A stretch of 12,463 nt of DNA. It comes from Bacteroidales bacterium UBA5762 (lineage in GTDB: Bacteria; Bacteroidota; Bacteroidia; Bacteroidales; TTA-H9). Shown here in pieces: positions 8,168 through 12,463 of this stretch. The stretch's first letter is position 1; the number at the start of each line of letters is the position of its first letter. The stretch is taken from the NCBI GenBank assembly GCA_002418865.1, contig DIEY01000055.1, forward strand, positions 1 to 12,463, read 5' to 3'. The translations under genes were made by a program, and so were the position numbers. A model generated the notes under the pieces. That model searched no databases. It was not told the DNA's origin and saw only the letters and a program-made list of their open reading frames with translations.

Positions 8168-9257
8168 TGTTCTTTTTGATAAGTTGGTGAAGGTTAAAAG
8201 AAATGGGATATTTCATTATACTAATATCGAGGGGTTATTTGGGATTGTCACAAATCGCTGCTTGTTTGCAAGCCACATAAAATTTCTAAATGATTGGAAA
8301 GAATTTGACGTAGGATATACCAGAATTTTGAAAAAATTAAAGGATTGTATTTCCCCGTGGGAGGGTAATGGAAATTCATCAAAAGAACTGAATGAGATAT
8401 TTGACGAAATCAAAAAAATTCCAGCTAAACCTTCAGATGATAATTTTAAAAAAGTAATTCAAACTATCTCGGATTGTTTCATCCACTATGGACTTTCAAG
8501 ATTAACCAGCAATGTTTATGCAATTAGTTTTTGTGAAGATCGGGACAATTTGAATAATTGGATTACTTATGCAAAGGAAAATGGAGTCAGCATTGAGTTC
8601 GATTTTTCTGAGCATGAGTTTTACGATTATGCTTTATCTGAAAAAGAAGATCTAGCACATAAATTTAATGATATTAAATTGACAGCTCGTTTTCCGGAGA
8701 TTAGTCCTCGAGAGGTGAAATATATCCATAGGTATGGATCATTACCCAATGAGATAACCAAGTATATTGAGCAAATGTTTACAGAAATAAATAAATTGAA
8801 AAAGGATAAAACTACTGCTTTTCCTAGGGCATGGCAATATGTAGAAAATTTAATTGGTTTAGCACCATACTTAAAAACGAAAGAATTTGAAAGCGAACGA
8901 GAAGCCAGAATTGCTTTTCGGGAATGGGAAGCGCCAGTTGAAGACAAAGAAGGTAATTCCTTAGTTATTTCGACTGCTGTCAACTATAGGACAAGGAATG
9001 ATTTAATAATTCCTTTTTTAAAAATTGGTTGGCTCCCGAATAGGAGTGCTTTGTATCCAATAAAGTCAGTTACTGTCGGACCCGGAAAATCTCAAAAAGC
9101 AACCTTTGACAGTATTTTTCATTTTCTAGATAACCAACCAGAAGACATTATTCCTGTATGTCATAATCCTGTAGAAAAGTTAAAAGGTGCTAAAGGTAAA
9201 AGAATTACTAGAAATGGAATCGCAGTCGCATTGTCAGATACCCCATATATTTTTTAA
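8151..9257 (+). CDS. DUF2971 family protein, possible effector
   Basis: This is a 368-residue protein. The ATG at 8151 is preferred to the in-frame ATG at 8100, which would overlap the previous gene by 68 nt; GGGGGAG at 8134-8140 serves as a somewhat distant binding site. The DUF2971 pattern is clear: FHYTNIEGLFGIVTN (His22, Tyr23, Thr24), then FLNDWKEF (N47, D48, E51), the central YAISFCED plus NLNNWITYAKENGVSIEFDF, and near the end KTKEFESEREARIAF followed by VTVGPG. Length is above the usual size for the family because of a polar insertion at about 60-105. The biochemical activity of DUF2971 is, to my knowledge, not firmly established. The N-terminal H-Y-T plus a late conserved glutamate recall ADP-ribosyltransferase-like folds such as DarT, which would suit a toxic effector, but that is hypothesis. 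It is the last gene of the operon. Confidence 0.85.
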   Translation: MTSNSNVLFDKLVKVKRNGIFHYTNIEGLFGIVTNRCLFASHIKFLNDWKEFDVGYTRILKKLKDCISPWEGNGNSSKELNEIFDEIKKIPAKPSDDNFKKVIQTISDCFIHYGLSRLTSNVYAISFCEDRDNLNNWITYAKENGVSIEFDFSEHEFYDYALSEKEDLAHKFNDIKLTARFPEISPREVKYIHRYGSLPNEITKYIEQMFTEINKLKKDKTTAFPRAWQYVENLIGLAPYLKTKEFESEREARIAFREWEAPVEDKEGNSLVISTAVNYRTRNDLIIPFLKIGWLPNRSALYPIKSVTVGPGKSQKATFDSIFHFLDNQPEDIIPVCHNPVEKLKGAKGKRITRNGIAVALSDTPYIF

Positions 9258-9314
9258 AAGTTCATCTTCCATGAATCAACAGCGGGATGATTCTAAAAAT
9301 GAAATAAGATTTAT

Positions 9315-9333
9315 TTGATTTTCTCCCGGATCG
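9315..9333 (+). repeat. Right copy of a short imperfect direct repeat flanking the AT-rich operon
   Basis: See the left copy at 941-957. This copy lies 58 bases past the DUF2971 stop codon, in the gene-poor stretch 9258-9427. That stretch holds no convincing gene and no strong terminator, only a weak AT hairpin around 9298-9324 and a tandem TCCCGGA pair at 9324-9342. Confidence 0.25.
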
Positions 9334-9427
9334 TTCCCGGATTCTTTAGCGGCAGAGCGGTAATGTTCTTCATTACAGGGTATGTTTCATTTCCAGGATA
9401 AATGATCTAGGAATGTTTAAGGATTAA

Positions 9428-9556
9428 TTATGGCGAAGCAATCCGCATAGAAGGTGTCAAAGTGAAGGCTTTGGTAAACTTGATTTTAATGCCGTATCGA
9501 TTTCCTCCGGGCTGAAAGACCAGATGGAGTTCAGCAACGGCGTGTTCAGGCAAATT
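9428..9556 (-). pseudogene. Short coding remnant downstream of doc, family unknown
   Basis: Directly after the Doc stop codon, and in the same frame, 42 residues are open to a TAA at 9428-9430. They read like real protein (NLPEHAVAELHLVFQPGGNR, GIKIKFTKAFTLTPSMRIA). There is no start codon or binding site where one would be needed, so this is either the tail of an older gene truncated against doc or a chance open stretch. The family is not recognised. Confidence 0.3.
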
Positions 9557-9942
9557 CTATACTCTATCGAAAAACTGTCGCAACCAGGCTGATATTTCTT
9601 CTAATGTGACCTTTGATTGAGCGCACTCCAGGGTAAAACGCGCCATTTCTTCGTTCGGAACAACCAGAGTAAAACCATTAAGTTACATGAAAAGCGCAGC
9701 AACAGTAATGGCTGTCCGTTTATTTCCATCCACAAAAGGATGATTTCGAATGAGAGAATCCATTAAAGAGGCAGCTTTAGAAAATTGATCACTATATAAA
9801 TCATTTCCGTCAAAAGTTGCCTGAGGTCTTCCCAAAGCTGAAAGCAACCTTGAGAGATCACGAAAACCGTGAGCACCCCTGTGCTCTGGATCAGCCGGCT
9901 GTGTATAAAAAGGACTTGTTCAGGTAGCAGATACCGGATCAC
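9557..9942 (-). pseudogene. doc: Broken Doc-type (death-on-curing, Fic-fold) toxin gene
   Basis: The reading is unmistakable despite two lesions. It starts with GTG at 9940-9942, overlapping the antitoxin stop as GTGA, and gives VIRYLLPEQVLFIHSRLIQ. A one-base deletion near 9871-9880 moves it to the frame HGFRDLSRLLSALGRPQATF. The core motif HPFVDGNKRTA (9710-9742) follows, then an in-frame TAA at 9683-9685 where related proteins continue (FM*LNGFTLVV), and finally WLRQFFDRV with TAG at 9557-9559. Repaired, it would be about 128 residues, the normal Doc length. Doc inactivates elongation factor Tu by phosphorylation; the Fic-type motif seen here is the catalytic loop, but the frameshift and stop should leave no full-length product. 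Confidence 0.9.
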
Positions 9943-10184
9943 TTCGTCAATTCTTCGAGGGCGGGACGATAATATTCAATAAATTCGTTGACTTGATGAG
10001 CGAAATTTTCATCCACACCCGCTACTGCCTGAGGTTTCTCAACAGGAGTGAAGATTACGCGCTTCTTCTGGCGATCAAACTCCAAAGATACATTCTCTCC
10101 ATCAGCCAGCCCAAGGCCATCAAGGATCTCTTTGGAAAGTGAAATAACTACACAGTTTCCAGTTTTAAACAAACGCCGTTCCAT
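9939..10184 (-). CDS. AbrB/MazE-type (SpoVT-AbrB domain) antitoxin of a toxin-antitoxin pair
   Basis: This 81-residue protein has a typical swapped-hairpin DNA-binding domain at residues 1-48: KTGNCVVISLSKEILDGLGL, then the GENVSLEF and RVIFTP strands. The C-terminal 30 residues (ENFAHQVNEFIEYYRPALEEL) form the helix expected to wrap the toxin. GAGG lies five bases upstream of the ATG, and the stop codon overlaps the doc GTG by four bases, so the two were translated as a pair. The frame is intact while its toxin is broken, leaving it an orphan that may persist as a DNA-binding regulator of its own promoter or of related modules elsewhere in the genome. Confidence 0.85.
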   Translation of the reverse strand: MERRLFKTGNCVVISLSKEILDGLGLADGENVSLEFDRQKKRVIFTPVEKPQAVAGVDENFAHQVNEFIEYYRPALEELTK

Positions 10185-10198
10185 ATCTACCTCACGTG

Positions 10199-10239
10199 CT
10201 TACGTTGTAAGTACATCGCAAACACCTTGGCCTTTTCAA
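10199..10239 (-). promoter_or_regulatory. Candidate promoter and operator of the AbrB-doc module
   Basis: On the minus strand TTGAAA (10239-10234) and TGTACT (10215-10210) are separated by 18 bp. The inverted repeat CTTAC-GTT-GTAAG (10199-10211) abuts the -10 and ends 15 bases before the antitoxin start codon. AbrB/MazE-type antitoxins normally repress their own promoter through such inverted repeats, so this is a reasonable operator. The -10 is weak (4 of 6), and the arms are only 5 bp. Confidence 0.35.
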
Positions 10240-10315
10240 GACAGGGTGTGAATTCAGAATCGTGAGTTATGTGTTGAGAATGAGTCTAAATTTATACCCG
10301 TAAATATGATTTGGT

Positions 10316-10339
10316 CCCCCAAGGGGATACCCTTTGGGG
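10316..10339. repeat. Short GC-rich inverted repeat in an otherwise gene-free gap
   Basis: CCCCAAGGG and CCCTTTGGGG pair as a 9-bp stem with one bulged T and a GATA loop. There is no T tract on either side, so it is a poor intrinsic terminator. It sits in 10252-10475, where no gene is supported; on the minus strand short peptides can be read there, but none is long or recognisable. It might be a dispersed small repeat of this genome. Confidence 0.4.
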
Positions 10340-10475
10340 CACTTTGCTAACGCGATCCGCGCTGGAAAAGATCAAAGTGGTCATTTGATGGCCTAGTAAA
10401 ATGCGTAAGCAAACGGTGTTGTAAAGGGTTGCGATTTTGGGAAGCTGCGTATCAAGTCTCTAGTCGATCCATTGG

Positions 10476-11696
10476 TTATAGTCTGTTCAAAGGTAATGCG
10501 GTGACTCCCTCTCCAAGAGGTAGGGCTGTGTCACCCGGATAAATCACATATCCGGGCAAAGCGTTTTCCTTGAAATCACGTTGGAAGGCATGCAGTTCTT
10601 TTGCCATTTCCAGCCGTGGGGTTTGTGACAATTTTATTTCTAGCGGGACCAGGCCAGATTGGGTCTCGATGACCACATCCACTTCCGAACCTGCTACCGT
10701 CCGCCAGTAATACATTGCAGGATCTTCGCCGCGGTGCAAATAGGTTTTATAAAGATCCGAGATGACCAGGTTCTCAAAGATTGCTCCACCCATTGGACCT
10801 GATGCAGCATGCTCGGTATCCCGCAAACCAACCAGATAGCATAACAGCCCGGTATCAGTAAAATACACCTTTGGGGACTTAATGAGGCGTTTGCCAATGT
10901 TGGCGTAATATGGACGCAGAATGATTACTTGAAAGCTGGCTTCTAATATGGAAATCCAATCTTTAGCTGTGTTGACCGCGATCCCCACATCACGCGCAAG
11001 GTCGCTCAAGTTCAAGATTTGAGCACTGCGGGCAGCCAGGGCGCGTAGAAAAACTTGAAATTGGGTCAAATCGCCCAGATTGCGCAGGTTTCTGACATCG
11101 CGTTCCAGGTAGGTTTGGATGTAACTGGATTGCCAAAGGTGTGCATCTCGTTCTGGATGAGAAACGGGTTCGGGATACGAACCCCGCAAAATTGCTTTCC
11201 ACAATTCAAAAGGGGTTTCCGAAGGCTGGCTGGAGGCTGGTGAATTTTCCCAGGGGAAATTATTATCGGCCATCCGGGCAATTTCACGACGGGTTAAGGG
11301 CATCAGTTTGAGCACCGCAGCACGCCCGGCCAGGCTTTCAGTCACCTGTGACATCAGCAACAGATTTTGCGAACCAGTCAGAATGTACTGCCCGGTTTTA
11401 CCCCGATTGGCATCGATTTTTTCCTTAATATAAGGAAGTAATCCTGGTGCATATTGAATTTCATCAAAGACAATTGGCGCAGGGTACAGATTTAAGAACC
11501 CGCGGGGATCAGATTGCGCAGCCAGGCGCACATCTGGCGGTTCAAGGGAGATAATTGGGTATTGCTCACCAAAAAGATTCCTCAACAGCGTGGTTTTGCC
11601 AGATTGACGTGGGCCGACTAATACGACTGCGGGAAATTCATCAGCAGCTTTACGCAAGATCGGGCTAAGCTGGCGAGGGATATATATGTCAGTCAT
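10476..11696 (-). CDS. AAA_14 / DUF4143 family ATPase
   Basis: This is a 406-residue protein. The ATG at 11694-11696 is preferred over the upstream ATG at 11732 because GGAGG (11705-11701) lies four bases before it and the upstream start lies within the promoter palindrome. The Walker A motif is GPRQSGKTT (28-36), Walker B is IVFDE (75-79), the sensor motif LTGSQ is at 106-110, and SLAGR at 121-125. A helix-turn-helix-like segment follows (LSDLARDVGIAVNTAKDWISIL, about 230-251), then the DUF4143 part with YFTDTGLLCYLVGL and the PD-(D/E)XK-like signature GSEVDVVIE/PLEIK (D340, E353, K355). These ATPases are common, abundant in mobile DNA and of uncertain function. Length is normal and the frame intact. 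It converges on nothing: doc/AbrB lie downstream on the same strand. Confidence 0.9.
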   Translation of the reverse strand: MTDIYIPRQLSPILRKAADEFPAVVLVGPRQSGKTTLLRNLFGEQYPIISLEPPDVRLAAQSDPRGFLNLYPAPIVFDEIQYAPGLLPYIKEKIDANRGKTGQYILTGSQNLLLMSQVTESLAGRAAVLKLMPLTRREIARMADNNFPWENSPASSQPSETPFELWKAILRGSYPEPVSHPERDAHLWQSSYIQTYLERDVRNLRNLGDLTQFQVFLRALAARSAQILNLSDLARDVGIAVNTAKDWISILEASFQVIILRPYYANIGKRLIKSPKVYFTDTGLLCYLVGLRDTEHAASGPMGGAIFENLVISDLYKTYLHRGEDPAMYYWRTVAGSEVDVVIETQSGLVPLEIKLSQTPRLEMAKELHAFQRDFKENALPGYVIYPGDTALPLGEGVTALPLNRL

Positions 11697-11705
11697 TTTA
11701 CCTCC

Positions 11706-11742
11706 ATGCGTTATTTTGCAATTATACTGCAAAATAACGCAT
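11706..11742 (-). promoter_or_regulatory. 37-bp perfect palindrome with the -10 box in its centre
   Basis: Arms of 15 bp (11706-11720 and 11728-11742, core TGCGTTATTTTGCA) match perfectly around the 7-nt spacer, which on the minus strand reads GTATAAT and thus contains a consensus -10. The predicted start of transcription falls inside the downstream arm, and the ribosome binding site of the ATPase gene begins at its edge. A dimeric repressor binding both arms would cover the -10 box, so autoregulation by the helix-turn-helix-like part of the ATPase is an attractive guess. No good -35 is seen. Confidence 0.75.
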
Positions 11743-11758
11743 TATTTCATTCAACTGA

Positions 11759-11999
11759 CTATTGATCGGATTATTAGGAGAAGGGTTTGATGATGCTCGT
11801 CTTGATACATTATTTTTTTACTTTGCCAATTGCCTGGCGCGGAATGGTTGCCCAGTACGCCGGACGTTTAAATCGTAATTATGATTTAAAGAGAGAAGTG
11901 ATCATTTATGATTACGTAGATATCCAGGTGCCAGTGTTGGCAGGGATGTTTAGAAAACGTAAAAGTGCGTATAAAGCTATTGGTTACAAGGTGGAGTAA
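11759..11999 (+). pseudogene. C-terminal remnant of a DEAD/DEAH-box helicase, frameshifted
   Basis: Read from 11759, the frame gives GLLGEGFDDARLDTLF, the helicase-superfamily-2 segment around motifs V-VI. At the seven-T run 11813-11819 one extra base is present; one frame over, it continues FTLPIAWRGMVAQYAGRLNR and IYDYVDIQVPVLAGMFRKR, ending in AIGYKVE at the TAA 11997-11999. This is the usual tail of large restriction-type or TOTE-like helicases, in which the ISWKGT, AQYxGRLxR and YDYVD stretches are conserved. Everything upstream of motif V is missing, and the fragment begins 16 bases after the palindrome. The in-frame ATG at 11787 is not a credible independent gene start. The T-run shift could also be a sequencing error, but the truncation is real. 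Confidence 0.85.
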
Positions 12000-12026
12000 T
12001 TTCTTTAGAAAGGGAATAAGGATCTC

Positions 12027-12463
12027 TCATGCCGAATATAGCGCGTGAATGGCTCTACGCGCCTGATTGACTACCCGGTCAGAAATCCAAAGTGATGAAC
12101 CTGCCAAAGCATCTACAGAATTCAATGCCTCGTTTTCACTCTTGACGTGCCCGACTGCTACTGCTCAAAGCAATAAACCAATAGACCCATGAATTTCCAA
12201 CCCAAGAGACTCGCCAAATTGTCTGGCGATAGCATCATCCGTCAGCAACCATTCCGCTTGCGTTTGCATGGTGAGTGCAATAGCAGCTGCTTCACCTGCA
12301 TCGATCTGTTTTCTCCACTCGAGCGTCTTTCTCTGATAAGGTTACTCCAGTTCTTTGATGGTGACCCAATCGGGCAATTTGATATCAGAGGTATTCCTTT
12401 TGAATTCTTCTGCCACGACAGATGGAATGATTATTTCCCCTGCCAGATGCAATAGATTGATGA
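12027..12463 (-). pseudogene. Broken DUF3368-type PIN-domain (VapC-like) toxin gene, 5' end outside window
   Basis: One minus-strand frame spans the whole stretch with two nonsense codons and no frameshift. The pieces are LLHLAGEIIIPSVVAEEF ... WVTIKELE, TAA at 12342-12344, then DAGEAAAIALTMQTQAEW, LLTDDAIARQFGESLGLEIH and GSIGLLL, TGA at 12165-12167 (probably from a Trp codon), then AVAVGHVKSENEALNSVDAL and LWISDRVVNQARRA, with TGA at 12027-12029. The acidic residues in DAGE and TDD are those of the PIN nuclease site; PIN toxins of this kind cleave RNA and are normally paired with a small antitoxin upstream, which would lie beyond the window. Product truncation makes activity unlikely. Confidence 0.85.

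Noticed and set aside
9298..9324. Terminator for the three-gene operon
   Set aside because: Only a weak AT-only hairpin with a mismatch; not enough to call.
10048..10251. Plus-strand open frame opposite the antitoxin
   Set aside because: Shadow of the AbrB gene; its translation shows no family features.
10694..11287. Several open frames of 60-75 codons within the ATPase gene
   Set aside because: All overlap the DUF4143 ATPase, whose Walker and DUF4143 motifs fix the true frame.
11787..11999. Independent 70-residue gene starting MMMLV
   Set aside because: The residues after the first dozen are a helicase C-terminus, and the upstream frame carries the preceding helicase motif, so it is a frameshifted remnant.
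12189..12455. Plus-strand open frame of 88 codons
   Set aside because: It is the complement of the DUF3368 PIN gene, whose motifs are recognisable on the other strand.
9557..12463. Stop-codon reassignment or readthrough to explain internal TAA and TGA codons in doc and the PIN gene
   Set aside because: Both TAA and TGA are used as normal stops by the intact genes here, and doc also has a frameshift, so ordinary decay is simpler.
1..12463. CRISPR array, tRNA, rRNA, or insertion-sequence transposase
   Set aside because: No regularly spaced repeats, cloverleaf-like sequence, rRNA stretches or transposase motifs were seen on either strand.

Overview
The window looks like an accessory region (a genomic island or defence-type hotspot) from a bacterial chromosome or large mobile element. 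The flanks are moderately GC-rich, while about 8 kb in the middle (roughly 1030-9257) is strikingly AT-rich, so that block has a different compositional history. No rRNA, tRNA or housekeeping gene is present, so taxonomy is weak. Orphan AAA/DUF4143 ATPases, AbrB/Doc, DUF3368 PIN genes and DEAD-helicase debris together would fit an Anaerolineae-like Chloroflexota or a similar anaerobe, but this is only a guess.

Layout. (1) 1-680: the tail of an unrecognised gene, an overlapping small membrane-protein gene, and a very strong hairpin terminator. (2) 671-1020, minus strand: remains of an unrecognised gene with a frameshift and an internal stop. (3) 1123-9257, plus strand: three overlapping, intact genes. 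The first encodes a giant protein of about 2156 residues that carries two GHKL (HSP90/histidine-kinase-like) ATPase modules around two phosphoribosyltransferase-like cores. The second encodes a 197-residue receiver-like protein, and the third a 368-residue DUF2971 protein. (4) 9428-10184, minus strand: an intact AbrB/MazE-type antitoxin followed by a broken Doc (Fic-fold) toxin and a further coding remnant. (5) 10476-11696, minus strand: an intact AAA_14/DUF4143 ATPase with a 37-bp palindrome centred on its -10 box. (6) 11759-11999, plus strand: a frameshifted C-terminal scrap of a DEAD/DEAH helicase. (7) 12027-12463, minus strand: a DUF3368 PIN-domain toxin gene with two nonsense codons, cut by the window edge.

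The three-gene operon is the centre of interest. Its genes overlap by 20 and 17 nt, which suggests coupled translation and a joint function. By analogy with sensor-effector conflict systems, the GHKL/PRTase protein may sense a signal or make a nucleotide-derived one, the receiver-like protein may relay it, and the DUF2971 protein may be the effector. That functional reading is inference. The domain assignments rest on visible motifs only, since no search was possible. Four of the surrounding genes are decayed while a 6.5-kb AT-rich reading frame stays open, which argues that the operon is under selection or arrived recently.
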